Positions 24,901-38,763 of a stretch of 64,000 bases of DNA are shown piece after piece. The translations under genes were made by a program, and so were the position numbers. Source of the stretch: Otis tarda (lineage: Eukaryota; Chordata; Aves; Otidiformes; Otididae); the NCBI GenBank assembly GCA_026413225.1, contig CM048557.1, positions 65,834,987-65,898,986 on the forward strand. The letters run 5' to 3'. Below the pieces are notes generated by a model, which had not been told where the DNA came from, ran no database searches, and worked only from the letters and a program-made list of their open reading frames with translations. Within the stretch, counting starts at the first letter, position 1. Every line of letters starts with the position of its first letter.

Positions 24901-26538
24901 GTGGGGGTTCAGGGACCTCTGTGTAGGTATGGCTGCGCTGCCGCTGATACCAGCCTGACTGAAGCTAGGCTTTGCCAGAAGTTAACCCCTGCTGAAAGCT
25001 TCAGAGGAGCAGCCCAAGTGCATGTTTCCACTGCTGGTCATGGATGCGCCATCGGAGGTTCTGTGAAATTCCTCCCAGCATTTTTCTTTTCTTTTTTTTT
25101 TTATAGCCTCATAACTCTTTAAAACCATTTATTTTGGAGGAGCAGGGGTTTCTTTGTTCAGAAGCGAGGAGTGGATTGGCAGAGGACAAGGCGAGGACAA
25201 CCCCTTTCAAACGACTCCCCGTGAACCAAGCGAAGTGCCTGGATCTACAGCACGATGGAGGCTGACGTCTTTCTTTGCTGGCTCTCTTTGGACAAAGAAA
25301 CACAACAAATACGATTTATACAGCAGCTCACACGTTTAACAAAAGGCAGTCCAGCAGTTTCCCTTCACCCTGAAGGTGGGAAATCGGCTTGGACACATTC
25401 ACCCCCTTCCCAACTTGTTGGCATACCTCGAGGAAAGCGTGATATTCCCGTGTTTCACGGGAGCAGCGTAACATGACAGAGACCTAGCAATCAAAGACCA
25501 GCACAAAAGCAATAAATACCATTCACAGCGCTGAGCCAATTAGCGAAACAAGAGAAAACCAATTCAGCCTTGGGTTTTCACTCGAAGGTAGCTTCCCTCT
25601 GCTGCAGCCTGGGAAGGTCACAGGCTTTGGCAGGTCTCTAAATTCACCTCCTGTAAACTCAGGAGAAAGATGAAAAATACATTCCTGCTCCTGCCAAAGC
25701 TAATGAGAAGCTGCGAAGTGGCTAAAAGAGGAGTCTGCAGGCAGATTAATGCAGGGATTGACAAAATAGCCAGAGCAGCCAAATGAACTCAGCTGGACAT
25801 GTGAGCGGATCGATACGGATACGTGAGCAGCCCCCAGCCCGGCCGTTTAGCGAGAGCTTTAGAAACGACGGACTGCCTGGGTCCAAAGCAGCACCTAGAA
25901 AATACAGCCAGAAAATGGGGCTGGAATCAAGGCTGACCTTATCTTCTTGCTGTGTGAGGAAGAACCTGACACAAAAATCAAAGCACTCAAATCACCTTGG
26001 TACTTGGAGGGCGCTTGCATGGCGGACAGCAGAGAGAGCATCACAATATCCTGCAAAAGACATACACAAAGCATGAACAGCGGATTTTGTGCCAGTAGCT
26101 CTCACCTCAGCTGGAGGGATGTCTTCCAAGTTGAGAATTTAGTTCAGTTGACAGGGAAGTCAGCATCTGATGCTCCAAGCAGCAGCTCTTTTTTGCCTTT
26201 ATTAACCTGTAACGAAATAAAAGGTTTTAAATCAGTTTTTACGTGAAGCTCCTGTATCAGTGCTTTTTGGCTGCAGGAGCCACGGCTCTTCTGAAATCCT
26301 CTTCACAAAACAAAGGCACCAGGAACAGGCTCTGCTGCTGCATGAAGCTCCCCTACTCCAGAATCTCATGAGAAATGAGCAGTAAAATGGGCTGAGCTGG
26401 TCACCTGGCCTTGCAAGAGCCAGTATTCATCACTCCACAGGTATCCGGGTGGCAGGCAGCGGTGACATCGCGCTGGCTTCAGCGCTCCATAAAGCACAGT
26501 CTGCAGGAGATCCCTAATTCTCCGGCCAGCGAAGAAGA

Positions 26539-26576
26539 ATGGGGGCACATCTGGGAAGAAGGGGCACATCTGGGGA
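26539..26576. repeat. Short tandem duplication (GGGGCACATCTGGG unit)
   Basis: The phrase GGGGCACATCTGGG occurs twice in a row, separated by AAGAA. It is a simple local duplication with no other feature attached. Confidence 0.7.
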
Positions 26577-29500
26577 CCTCTCCTACTGGTCCTCTGACTC
26601 TTTCCACAGCCAGTTGTCCTCTCACCAGCAGCAGGGAAATGAGCAGGACATCGTGGCTGCCTCGCCTTTCCCACGCTGGCTCTGTCAGGCTGCGAGCGTC
26701 GGCAGCCGCTTGCCCATCCTTGGCCTCTCCTGGCTGAAATTGATAGAGCGGTTTCGCCTTTCAACTCCCTCTCTTACATTCAGAAACTCTGGACCACACC
26801 CCAGCTGAGAGCTGGCGTCATCCCCAGATAGCCATCAGCTCCCAGAGCCGCAGTACCTCTCCACGGGATGCCAGGATACCGGCGGCTTATCCGGGAGCTG
26901 CTCCACCAACCTGATCCGTCACACCACTGGTATCTTCGATCAGGAGCTCTGAAATTTAAATTTTATTTTTTTTTCAAAGCTGTTTTCAAATGGAGTCCCA
27001 CCAGGGCTGAGAGCCAGGCTGGCCGCCAGCCCTGCCGCGCAGGGTGATACACGGCAGCACGGACTTGCACAGCCCCGGCCCGGGAAGCAACGGCAGAGCT
27101 GTGGGTGCACTGGACAAGCAAGGAGATGATTTGCTCCATCCTCTGGCAAAGCACAAACCCAGGGATCTTCAATCATCCCCCATTACCTTTGGTGATGCAG
27201 GGAAGGATCAGACGATGTCGGCAAGGAGAGGGGAGCAGGAGGTCCTTTCGCAGGCATTTCTCAGCTCGGCTGGAGTAGTCGGTGGTGGGGCTGTGGCACG
27301 TTCATCGTCTGGACATCGCCCGTGAAGGGAGCACAGGGAATGGAGCACACCTCCCTCCCTGTCCCCCCGTGCAGGGTGCTCCCACTTGCTGCTGCCGTCC
27401 GGAACAAAACCCTCAGCTGGGACAGCAGCAGAGGATGGGGAGCAGCAGGAGAAATTATTTTATTTCATCTCCGCTGCAAGCATCAGGAATCTGTGTGTAA
27501 ACTGGCTTTGCAGCAGCACCACCTCTAAAGAAGGATTTCCTGGCTTTCTGTTAAATAACAGTCTTAATGAAAGACAGTTTAAAATCCATCTATTTCTAAT
27601 TAAACAACCCAAATTCCCAATTTCTGCATACGCTTGCTGCCTGGAGACGCAGCACATACTAATTCTGCACCTACCGGCATGCGGCCTGAGAGCTGAAATG
27701 CCGTACCCATCAGCTGGGTGAGGGAGGAAGAGTTACCAGCTTAAAGATCAGCAAGATTTAAGAACTGGTAGAGGATTTAGCACAGCGTTCCTTGCACTCA
27801 TCTGCTTTACGTACTCAGCTGGGATTTACTCGGAGTCGTTACTATTTGGGCTGTGAGGAGGAAGTACATGGAGTCCTTCTACATTTCTCATTCAGTGAAA
27901 CATCTGAGCCTATGCCTAAATTTACCCAAGAGAAGAGTCTCACAAAGCTAATAGCTTAAATGTTGGCATGTGTTTTAAATATCTTGTGAAACCGAGGCTT
28001 GGGCGCAGTAATCTAAAATACTTCCACATTTCTAAGCTCGTCCTGGGCCCCGCTCCTTTTAGAGCTTCTGTCAAGTTGCTCAGAACCTTCGCACATTAAT
28101 ATTTTCCATTTTGTGCGGATACTGTGTCAGTTTTACTAGCAGCAAGCCCAAAAATTCAAATACTCCCAGGGACAAAGTCACGGAAAAGCAGCATTCGATC
28201 AGGTACTTGGGCTGCACCAGAAATGCCTGCATTACCTTTATTCTGTGTATTCCTTGCTGTAAGAGTTCAGCTTTGCCCCCATTAAAGTATCCAATTTCTA
28301 AGCACTCTTTTCTTCAGATATTTCATTTGCCGTGCAAAAGTTCAGTATCACAGCTGAAAATTCGCATTACACCAAACACCTTTTGGAAAAAGAACCCCAC
28401 AAAACCAACATTTTCCCTGACAAAGGTACCTAGCAAGACACAGAAATAGCTATAAAAATAACAGAGACAGCGATGTAAACTGGATAAATAACAGATAAAG
28501 GCTGTGCTGCATCCATCTAATTTTGTGCTGTGTTTCTGGTGGTGGCCGCCAATAGATGCCCACAGCACAGGAAAAATAAAATCTGTGACAACAGTCTCAC
28601 ATTTGCCGAAAATGTTCTGAATTTCCAGCTAATTACCTCGTGTGATACTGGCCTTCTAAGCCATCTTGCAGCCTATGAAATGCTCTTCCAGACAGGAACT
28701 GGGAAGGAACGTTTTAATGCCAGTAAAGGCTTTGCAAGAGAACTGTGCTTCCCTGCGATGCAGCACCCTGCTTAGAAACCCAGATCGTTTTTTTTTTCCT
28801 CTGCTTCTGTTTAAGAGCAGCATTCCCAGGCTGCATTTCCAAGAGGGTTTTGGTTTTACAGCTGTCATGACAGTAATTTTCTCAGCTTTGCGAGGTTCCC
28901 TCATATCCTGTTCGAACCGGCTTATCTCTGTTTAGAAGTGATGTTCCTACATGGCATTCTTCAGGAACAGATGTTCCAGCTGATCCTGCAATTGCAGCGC
29001 TCAACGTTATTCCACGGCCCCATTTTGAAACAATTAGCCTGTCACTGTTGAAAGAAACCTAATGGTTGGCTACTTGTGCACTTTTGAAACAACAACAAAA
29101 AAAAAGAAATCAGAAGCCAGCTATGATTTATACTTTTTCCAAGCGTGCTAAGATGCTCTAAATTTACAGTTCATCAACTGTACTGGTTCAGCTGCCGGTC
29201 CCAAGATTTGTTACCTGGAGAAACAAATCTCCGGGCAAAGCTGCTGGCAAAGAGCATCCCCAGCCCCACAAGTGACCCAAAAAAATTTAGAAAAAAAGTA
29301 ACGACAATCTTTATTCACAGAAATTAGAAGCTAATGAATTAGTGAGAAGTGTTTAGAGCAGCGGCATCTGCAGCTTTTGGACTACAGACTGCTGTCAACA
29401 CACAAAATTTATTGTGAATACGGGGCAGTCCAATTACTAAGTCTTTAATGGAAGATGCTCTGGAGCAGATTGCAAACAGCCAGCTGAGGGCCATGGACCA

Positions 29501-30131
29501 GGGTTGTGACTTCAGCCATCTGCAGACACCAGCTTGGGAACCGTCCGTGCAGGGCTCTAACGCAGACCCAGTAAATCACCAGGTGAGGTGCGTGGCTGTC
29601 GGGCCATAAAAGCCAGTGGAGCTACATGCAGATTATACCAGCTAAGAATTTGATCTCTTATATTAAGCAGCAATAATACCTACAAAAAAGGAACTTGCAG
29701 GCTGCTGTAATAAAATTATCTCCCTTTGATCTCACTGAGATTCCTCCAGCCTAGTTCCACTCAGAGAAATTGATCTCACGGTCATACAAATCCAGACCAA
29801 AACGAGCGAGCGCTCAGCACAGAGCCCATCTGCTGCCAACACACATCTCCTACTTGTCCCTATCTGCTTTCCACCTTCTTTGATACGATTTATAACCCTG
29901 CTTCTTGTCCTCTCCCTTTTTCCCTACATCTCCCTTTCTCTTTGGGGTGCACGCATCCGGCGACGCAGGCGGTTGAGCAAAGCCCGAGCTGGCAACCCCG
30001 TGGCTGACGTGACCTGGCCAGCCCGGGGTGCAGCAACAACAGAGTTTCCAGCATGGAGCAGCTGCCAGGCCACATGTCCCCGCTGACAGGCAGCCTGGCA
30101 AGGACAGGTCCAGGCTGCCAGGACCAGGTTG

Positions 30132-30189
30132 AGCAGGAACAGCATCTCCAGGAGCAGGCTGAGAGCCCAGGCAGGAACAGCATCTCCAG
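30132..30189. repeat. Direct repeat GCAGGAACAGCATCTCCAG, two copies
   Basis: An identical 19-base phrase occurs at about 30,132-30,150 and 30,171-30,189, with a spacer that shares GCAGG and GAG elements. The surrounding 200 bases are rich in CAGG words and look like an expanded minisatellite-like tract. No coding role is seen. Confidence 0.65.
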
Positions 30190-33100
30190 TAACAGCTCTA
30201 TAGCGGCAGACGGAGATAGGAGATGAGCTGAGGGTCAGGAGAGGGCTTGCAACAACCATGAGCTTCAATTAACTGAAAACAGCAGAAGCTGCCTGAAATA
30301 AAGCTCCTTCTCATATCAGCCAACACTCAAGGCAACTGCATTTTTGCCCATCAAAACAAAACCGAAAAGCTTTGCTCTCTGCAATTGCTCACAGACCTTA
30401 GCTGGGAAGTAATCCCGCCACTCGAAATTTTAGTGAGAGAAATGCTTTCTCAGGCTCCTGGGAGGACCACACAGCAAAGTCGTGCCAGAGACATTCCCAG
30501 GTATTATACATGCACATCAGATGCAAAACTTTTTTCATAAGCACATTTTACTCTCAAGCAGACAGCTCTTAAAATAGGAGTCGCTGAATGGAGTGGAACA
30601 GCCAAACGCTTGCAGGGACCCATCCAGGTCATTGCTAACTCCAAATGCACATTTAGCAGCCAAGGCTTCTCAAAGAAAGGTTAGAAGATGAGGTCTGCTC
30701 ACTTGGAGGCTCTCAGGCCAACGGTGCTACTGGTAAATGACCCTTGGGGTGGGTACATCTCTACCACTCCCCGATCCCTGCCATCCAGGGTTGCTGAAGG
30801 GAAAGACCCACCTTACCCCAAAGGAGGTGACTCCAAGAGCAGAGACCGATTCCAAAAACCATATGGAGGTGCAGAGGGCTAGCAGAGATGTGGACAACTT
30901 CATTGCCCAGCAAACCAAATCCCACCCTCAGCAGAGACATGGCAACAGGACCTCTGTATAGGCTGACCTTTTGCATGCCCAGAAATAGTTGTTTTGTAAC
31001 AAAAGGCAAAGCATGGACCCAGCACTCACCCCCCTGGAATATTCCTACAAGGTTCACCATGGATTAAAGTGATTTTGGCTCCCCATCACCCCCCTAGACT
31101 GGCCTTTCTGCCTCTGGGTTCTTGCACATACCCGGAATACAGCTCTGTGGGACTGAATTACCAGGGTTATAATTCTTGGCTACGTACTCTTAACTACAGC
31201 GAGGCATTGGCAGAGCTCAGCGCACTAATTCACCTCCATGTAAACAAGATTATTTTAAATGAACTCCAGATGAGGTTTAACTGTAAAAACATCTCCAGTT
31301 TTTGAAGCATTTTTAAAGCATTCAGCTCAGAGTTGTTTTTGTTACGGCAAGAACTTACCCTTTCTTCAGTTTACAAAGAGTATTTTGGGAATTAATGATG
31401 TCCCAACAACCCCCCAACTGCAGCACGATGCTTGAACAAAAGTCACAAGTCTGAAAACCGAGCTGCACCAGGATTTCACGGTTAGGATTTTCTCTCTCTT
31501 AGCCGGCGGTTCCTTTCCTTACAAGCAGGAATGCTTTCTGGTTTCAAAGCCAAGTTGAAGAAGAGACGTGAAAACAGTAAGAGGTATTCACTTGGCTGCA
31601 TTTCTTTCAGCGTTTCTGGCGCAGGGTTCCCATCACAGCTCGCAAGGAGAAGTGGCAGAAGAACATTGTGTATACATTGTAATGGTTGTACTTTCTCTGA
31701 ACAGACATGCTTCCAGGAGGCGGCAGATTAAAGAGCTGGTGTTACTTCAGACAGAGAAGAATAACATCTTGCTAGTTGTGTTTATTTGTAGGGACCCGTG
31801 ATTTATGCTTTCCCATTTGTAGAGGGGTTGAGAGAAATGGATCACGTGGGCTCTGTTTAGATAATCCCTGAGGAAATTCAGACTACTTCAGGCAGGGAGA
31901 GATAGGGTTTGTTCTCGTAGATGAGAGAGGCTGGGAAATGGCAGGGAGATGCGAAATTTCCTCAAGATCCTGGAATGAAGTTCAAGGTTCTCATTTTCTG
32001 AAAAGATTGAGTGTAGGTTGTGAGAATGAAGCAATTAAGATAACAACAAAAATAGTTCAGGTAGGCAGGGACAAGCAGTTCTCTGCTGGTATTTATTGGC
32101 CCAGTGCAGAGAAAAAAAAGTTAATCCCTAAAGGATCTTTACCTGTCAAAACAGTACAACAAGAAGATGCAAAACTGTTCCTCCAAGCACAACAGAGGGA
32201 TCTGTCAGCCCCTGCCCCCCACTCCTGGTCTTTGTTTTCCATAAGGATACCTCTTAGTGGTGCGGTCCCCATCTCATCCCTCTGCATGCTCCTGATTTTA
32301 GCAGGGCTTGCAGAAACCAGCCACTGTTGTCTCTGTAAAGGTCTGTAAGAACCTAAACCAAACTACCGGCATCCCCTGCCCTGAACAACATCCTTATCCA
32401 AATTAGAGGAGGCAAGAGTGCGACTGCTTTAAAAAAGAAAGTACTTATTGCAAAGATGGCTTTAGTTGATTGATCTCAGGAAAAACAAAACAAAATCAGC
32501 AGTTCAACGTTTGGCATCGAAAGAAGCAACGGCACAGCAGCCCAAGCACAAGACGGGAAATCCTCCTCAGCCTTGAGCTTGCAAAGCTGACGGGCCAGAG
32601 GAGCCCCGCACTCCACAGCACCTGGCTCCATGCTGCCTAGAAAGCTGCACCAAACCACCGGCATTAACAGACCTAAGCGCTCTTTAAGCAGACGCTGGGT
32701 TTCGCAGCAAGTACCAGGTTTGATCCGTGGCTCGGTGCCCGCTGCTTTGCCAGAGGTGCTGGTGAAGGAAAGGCAGCAGGGAAGGAGCCGCGACTCCGCA
32801 GCACGGAAGGGAAGGCGGTATTCCTGGGACAGATGCAGGATGCTGAACGCCCTTCTCTGAGGGCACGTCATGCAGGAAGAGTGCAATTTCCAAGACTGTC
32901 AGAATAAAAAGAAGAAGGGGAAAAAATGACAGGATGCCAGTCACACAGCAAAATCCCCAGTCACTGCAAGAAGCATCTCCCAGAACTTATTAAAAATAAG
33001 CTTTAAGTCATCATTTCAGTGGCAAGATCTTTAAACGCTGATCAAACAGCCGGCTGTCCAGGTGATAACAGGCTCTGAGGCGAGTACAACAGTAGATACG

Positions 33101-36100
33101 CTAATGAACAGGCACCAGCCAGGGGAGAACTTTTCAGCTGGCAGTAAGAAATCAGTGTGCCGAGATGCTAGAGCGGGGAACGACCCCACCGATAACGACG
33201 GCAACACGTCTCTGCACAGTGAGCTCTGTCTGCAGCCCGATCAGGGCAAAATGAAATGTTAGCAGGGCTGGGCACTCCTGCCAGGAAAAGACAGAGCTGA
33301 GAGAGGGATTTCTGCATTCACCTCTCAAGGCAGAGGACAAGAGCAAAAGGCAAAAGCAGGTTTTACATTCTACCCAAAATATAAGAAAAGCTCTAGACAT
33401 GGACACAGGATGGTGGGTTTGTATTCTTGCCATCACAGGAGCAGGGACCAGAGCATTATTATGACCAGCTGGCCACATCACCGTAGTGAGATTTCAATTT
33501 TTTTTTCTTTTCTTTTTTGAGATTTCTGGAAAAAGTTTCTGTTGCACTTCTCTCACCTGGCTCAAGGATGGCACGGCTTCAAGATCTGGCTAAATGATTC
33601 AGCCACATTGGCAGGACCAAAGAAGCAAAATCACATTCAAGTCCTGGAAGGCTGGGGGAGGCACCAACACACAATCATCATCATGAATGTCTGAGAGACA
33701 ACTTTTAAAGACATGTATCTAAATCAGGAGTGCAGCAGAAGAAAGGGAGTAAAAAAAAATATTGAGAGCTCCATAGGAACACGCCTGCCAAGCAGTACAA
33801 ATATCACAGTGCTTATACAATAGCTTCCAGTCCCACACACAAAACACTGCTGGAGACCTGTAGAAAGGATGAACTTCTCATGTCGTGTCGATTCCGTAGG
33901 ATGCAATCCTCTTGCCTTTCTGTCTTAAACTCTTGTGTCAGGTGTTAACAGTGAGCTGTTAAACAGCTGCAGGGTTCCAGCTCTTAAACGGCCACATTTC
34001 AGACTGGGATCCAGCAGACTTTTGCACATGTCTAACTTTAAACATCTGAGTCCTTAATTCACAGGGAGGAGGTTGGCACACACATCTTTACCCAGTCAGG
34101 ACAGAAACGTTATCCTGTGGTGATTTATAAAGCACCTTGGAAGGTTAGCAGATGTTTTTAGCAGCTAATTTTGACAACTTCCATCTCTGAGCTATGCCTA
34201 ACAAAAAAACTCACTTTATCCAATTTCCCACCATTCAGATAAGATTAAGCGCGTCCATGAAATTTTTTCGCTTCCTATACTGAAAACCAAGATAACTCAG
34301 CTGAAGGGAGAAGGGGGATACTGGCATCAGACAAATTACCCACCAGCTTGTGGCTGGAGTCCTGTCCCAGGAGCCTGTGCCAGGAATTGCATGATATCCC
34401 TGTAGAGCCACCAATTCTCTTTATTGTTACCCTCACCTTATAGCATCTTCCTTTTTTTTTTCTGCATGGAGGGGGAGAGGAGGAAGAAAAACCACCCTGG
34501 ATTTTGAGCACCTCATTTCTAAACTGCCAGATTTTACTTACCAAAGTCAGAAAAAGATGCTCTGCAAATATAAACACTTCTGACATTTCAGTTTTGCACT
34601 TTCATACGCTGCAAGCCCAATCCATGAACAAATACCCTCGTTCTAGCGCTTTCCTAATGTAAGACACAAGCAAGCTTCACCAGGAATTCAGTCGAACTGA
34701 AAAATAGCGCCAGGCTTTTGGTTTCCACACTCCAATCCTGAAATCCAATAACACCCCCTAACCTCGCCCCTCTCTGCTGCTCAGAGTTAACTGAAAAATA
34801 TAGCTGTATAGAGGTGGGGTTTTAATACTTTTCCTGGATGGAATTCTATTAGATGCTGTTAAGCTTTGATGACATACCCCAATGACTTGCTTGGAAGAAA
34901 TCCATTTAGCAAGCTTGCAAATCTCGCTGTTCGGTTCCGCGAGCGCCCAGGAGAAATGTGCATTTTCAATCATAAAAGCTGCAGAAACAAAATGGAACTT
35001 GGAGACGCAGACAGATGAATTCCTTATCACGGCTTGGCTGTGTTCACGGAACATGTGCTTACCATTTCAAACTCCGGAAAACTATTTACAGGAATCTGAA
35101 ATACAAGACTGAATCCAAAAGTAAGAAATAGATAAATTGCTAGAAGATACTTCCCCCCCCCTCACTCATTTCAAAGGAAAAATGGAGATTCTGATTAAAA
35201 CCAAAGCAAAAAACTCCACCTCCCCCAACAGCCTTTAGTTTTTGCTAGGAATATAAATACTTGTAATATGATCTATGCACGGGGTGCCAGATTTACAGAG
35301 GTCCCCTTATGTTTATGCGGCAGGATATTTCATTTTGGGGAAGTTCTGGGGAAGGAAAAGCAAATAGTTTGCACTTTCTTCACCTCGCCAAAATTCTCTT
35401 TGAATGGGACCAGCAGAGGTGGCAGTGAGGATGAACTATTAGCACATCCCACTGCCACAGCGCAATCCCCACCAGCAGCAGACCTTTGAAGCACTGTGCT
35501 GGGCACCCAGAAGCTTCCAAAAAGACCAATCAATCACATGAAGTTGGGAGAGAACATAACTCTATGGGGGATTTTCAAAACTGACTGAAAATGGTCTTCA
35601 CTGGGCATTTTCTGACATATTTTCCTAAAAACATAGCTCATTTCTACAGGATTCAGTCAAGTCAATGACAATGACAACAACTTTGATTTAAATGAATTTG
35701 TTCCCAAGAAGAGGAAAAAAAAGAGAATTGAAGCAAAATGTGAGATGCTCAGCACTGCAGCCAGTAAAACCTGAGACAGGTTTTATTTTCATGGTACGAT
35801 GAGACGACTGCCTCTCCCCCTGGCCAGGACTATCTCATCCTTTCCTGTGCACTCTCCTTGCCTGCTGGCTCCTGTCTCATCCTTAGTTTGTCAGCTGTCT
35901 GCATGTTCTCAGTTCGATTCCTGTATGTTGTTTAGCAGAACACAGTCCTGATCCAGCCCTCCAGCTCTGGGCGCAAGAACAGTACAGACCATTTGCTATT
36001 TCCACTGCAACAAAGGGAACCTAAATTATGTATTAGCATCCCAAAACACCTAGCAGGTTGACAGAGAACTTGGAACATAGTCTCTCATGAAGGTTTTCTC

Positions 36101-37709
36101 TTGCAGGAAAGCTTGTTTAAGAAGATCTTGCCCTCTCCACTGCATTTCCTTATCCTCTCAGTTGTTCTAGTGCAACCACTTGACGCTCTGCTGTAGCAAC
36201 CTGCTGCAGGGTGAAAGGACATCTCCACCATCCCCAAAAAGGCTGCCGATGATGTCAATAGTCTGATTTATAGCAGTGCAGTTCCAAAGACAGATGCATC
36301 AGCGTAACCTTGCAGATGCTCTCCTCTGCAGGTGGCTTGTCACCGTGTAAGAACAGAAGCGGCTTTACCGCTGGAGACAACGTTCATGGCATCCTGTGCT
36401 GCAAATCAGCTCCCAGTAACGCTGTCTCATTTGTACCTTTTCTTTTTTAAAAGTGATGTTGCATTTTGTCTGAGGCCTGTCATGCTTCTACCCCCCACCC
36501 AAATCCACTACTTACATGTCTGTCAAGACAGACAATAAATCTACTCTATGACACGCTGAAGAGACTCCCTGTAAAGTTGTATCCTCTTGATATTACCAAC
36601 TTTGAAAGGCTGAAGCTCTTTCTTTTTCCATTTCCCCTTGCAGATTCTGCAGCAAATCCACTGAACCTTGTGGTCAATGAGATCAGCTAACACCAAGAGG
36701 AACTTCTACTCTTTCTCTGTTACGGAGAGATGAAATCAGTGCAGGCTCCACAAAATAAGAGCAACGGCAACTGTTCACAGTTATGAGTACCTGCAACAAC
36801 AAAGTGCCTCTCATTAAGTGACGCAGTGAAGCTCTGCAGATGAAGTTATATGCTCCAGTGTCACACCAAGGTACAAGCCAACCAAAAAGTACTTTTTCCT
36901 AGATTTTGAGACATATCTTCATGTTCCATGGCTTCAAAAGGGCCACGGTATCTCCTGTTTTCCACAGATATCCCATGAAAAGCTCAGACTGGATGACAAA
37001 CAGAGCAAAAGCTGTGTTTGCTCTGCCTGGAGAAGAGCTCCTTTCTGAGCTTTCCTACTGAAACATATCTAATTCCTCTTTTTTTTTTTTATTTTGCTTG
37101 GATGCTGCTTGGGGGAGATGATCCTACCCTCCTCCCCAGCCACTGCTGGATCAACCACATTGTCGTGATCGAGGCAATAAAAAATTGAGCAATCCCTGAG
37201 AGGGTGACTAGAGATTATTTGGCTTCTGAAAGCTGGAGACTGCAGCAACTAGCTTTGTCTCATGAGAAGGAGGAATTTACATTTAAAAATGTAAACAAAT
37301 AACCTTACCCACACAATCTCTCATTCAGACATGTTTCAAGATGGGAAAAAAGTCTTTAGGGAAATATGTATCAAAATGCTGACAAATTTTTGCAATTCTA
37401 AAGAAAGAAATTCCTCCTAATAACAACAGAAACTCTAATGGTCTCCTTTTACATACAGTTTTGAATTACTGATTTGTGATAGCTGTCTTCTAAGGATGAA
37501 CAAGCTCTGAAGATACGTAGGAACACAATTTTCTTGCAAACTTTGGTTTCAAATATATTTTCCTCTGGCTCCACATTTCGACAGTAGTGACATTATATTG
37601 AGCCAAGCATTTTTTTTCCATCAGTGAGGCAGACTTTCGCCATGGATTTTAACACCAGTCACTTCCACATTCATCTGTACATATGGTAAAGAGTTAAATT
37701 GCCTTCCCC

Positions 37710-37756
37710 TTTATTGACTTAAACTCACAACAATTCTGAAAGAATTATATTTTATT
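37710..37756 (-). terminator. Polyadenylation signals of the minus-strand gene
   Basis: On the minus strand two AATAAA hexamers lie at 37,751-37,756 and 37,710-37,715, about 200 and 245 bases downstream of the stop codon at 37,958-37,960. This fits a short 3' UTR for the gene read in from the right. The cleavage sites themselves cannot be seen. Confidence 0.6.
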
Positions 37757-37957
37757 TGCTTAAAAATATTTGATATATTCACAAACAGGATCACTGCTTA
37801 AATTTATAATCATAAAAAAATTATCAGAAAAACAGTAGAAAATAAACAGTTCTGAAAGACTGGTATTTTGATGAAACACCCAGACTATCACACTAGGCAG
37901 ACAAATGTACCAATGACAAAATCTTCAGACAGTGATTGTCACAAAAAGCCGTAAGCT

Positions 37958-38103
37958 TTAGAACGTATCTGTCCCTGAAGTATCTGAATCGCCAGAGATA
38001 CTACTCAGACTCTGTGTCTGGTTATCTGTGTTCATGGAAGGCAGCTTCACTGACACCTTTGCCGCAGGAACATGGGAGTTTAAATGTGGGACAGCATCCT
38101 CTC
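37958..38103 (-). CDS. Terminal coding exon of the minus-strand gene
   Basis: The acceptor is preceded on the minus strand by a long T-run (TTTTTTTTTTTAG). Only one frame is open: it enters in phase 1, runs 47 full codons and stops at TAA (37,958-37,960). The peptide starts near EDAVPHLNSHVPAAK and ends in a Ser/Thr/Asp-rich tail, SLSSISGDSDTSGTDTF. The final T-D-T-F fits a class I PDZ-binding pattern (S/T-x-hydrophobic). The tail also has several acidic Ser/Thr sites of casein-kinase-2 type. The 3' UTR begins directly after the stop and carries AATAAA about 200 bases on. Confidence 0.8.
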
Positions 38104-38341
38104 CTAAAAAAAAAAAAAATTAAAAAGCAGAACAAAACACATTATTTGCTGTCTGTGACAAACAAACTAAACTGTTCTAGAGTCATCTCTATATTGCACC
38201 ACTTCATGGAAATACAAAGACACAGATGCTCTTACTGTCCACGGTTTTGAGGCATTTCCAAGGGTGCTGTTTTAGCCATCAGAGCTCTGTTTATCAGGTA
38301 ACAAAGGGATGAATTCCTGTGCACATGGAGACTGGGTTGTA

Positions 38342-38393
38342 TTTACATACACACATACACATACACCGTACCTACACACACACATGTGCACAT
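38342..38393. repeat. CA-rich microsatellite
   Basis: An interrupted series of ACATACAC and ACACAC units, on the plus strand read as TACATACACACATACAC and CTACACACACACATG. It is a degenerate (CA)n tract inside the last intron. Confidence 0.8.
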
Positions 38394-38663
38394 CTGTAAT
38401 CTCCAGGAGGCCCAGAATAATTTCAAATATGTGTACTGGTGTTTTCCAAAGAAATGAAATGAGATCTGCAGATGCTAACAGCATTTCTAAGTTCCGTTTA
38501 TCTGTGTCTGTCTGTTTGCATCAAAACCTTAGAAAACATTCAGGTTGTTCAATGCCACATATATACGTACACACAATCATAAAAACCAAAGCAATCCAAG
38601 TTGAAGCCACTGGCTTCAAGTCCTAAGGAGAAAAACACCTATCAATGCTTTGAACCCCTCTTT

Positions 38664-38763
38664 CATAGAATCTTTAAGGTTGGAAGAGACCTCCAAGATC
38701 ACCAAGTTCAACCATCAGCCTAACACCACGATATCCCGAAGTGCCACTAAACCATGTTCTGAA
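38664..38763 (-). mobile_element. CR1 LINE, 3' end fragment (about 100 bases)
   Basis: A minus-oriented, short CR1 3' end. It starts with CATAGAATCTTTAAGGTTGG and continues with GAAGAGACCTCCAAGATCAC, CAAGTTCAACCATCAGCC and a 'gccactaaaccatgttc' segment. The order is that of reversed CR1. It lies within the last intron of the minus-strand gene, in the same orientation as the gene. Confidence 0.93.

Larger units (their letters stand above)
24048..37709. other. Gene-poor interval downstream of the minus-strand gene
   Basis: About 13.7 kb with only one weak exon candidate (24,821-24,900, plus) and no recognisable gene. Open frames of 60-136 codons occur on both strands without consistent splice borders. 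A good acceptor-like tract, TTTCCATTTCCCCTTGCAG, ends at about 36,643 but is followed by a stop-terminated segment and no partner exon. Local duplicated phrases are listed separately. The interval lies 3' of the gene that ends near 37.7 kb. Confidence 0.5.

Noticed and set aside
35905..35925. GTTCGATTCC, resembling a tRNA T-arm
   Set aside because: No acceptor stem, D-arm or anticodon arm can be folded around it, so it is not a tRNA gene.
36644..36690. Possible terminal exon after CATTTCCCCTTGCAG on the plus strand
   Set aside because: Superb acceptor, but only a short frame before a stop and no upstream exon with a matching donor. Could be a non-coding RNA exon; not supportable.
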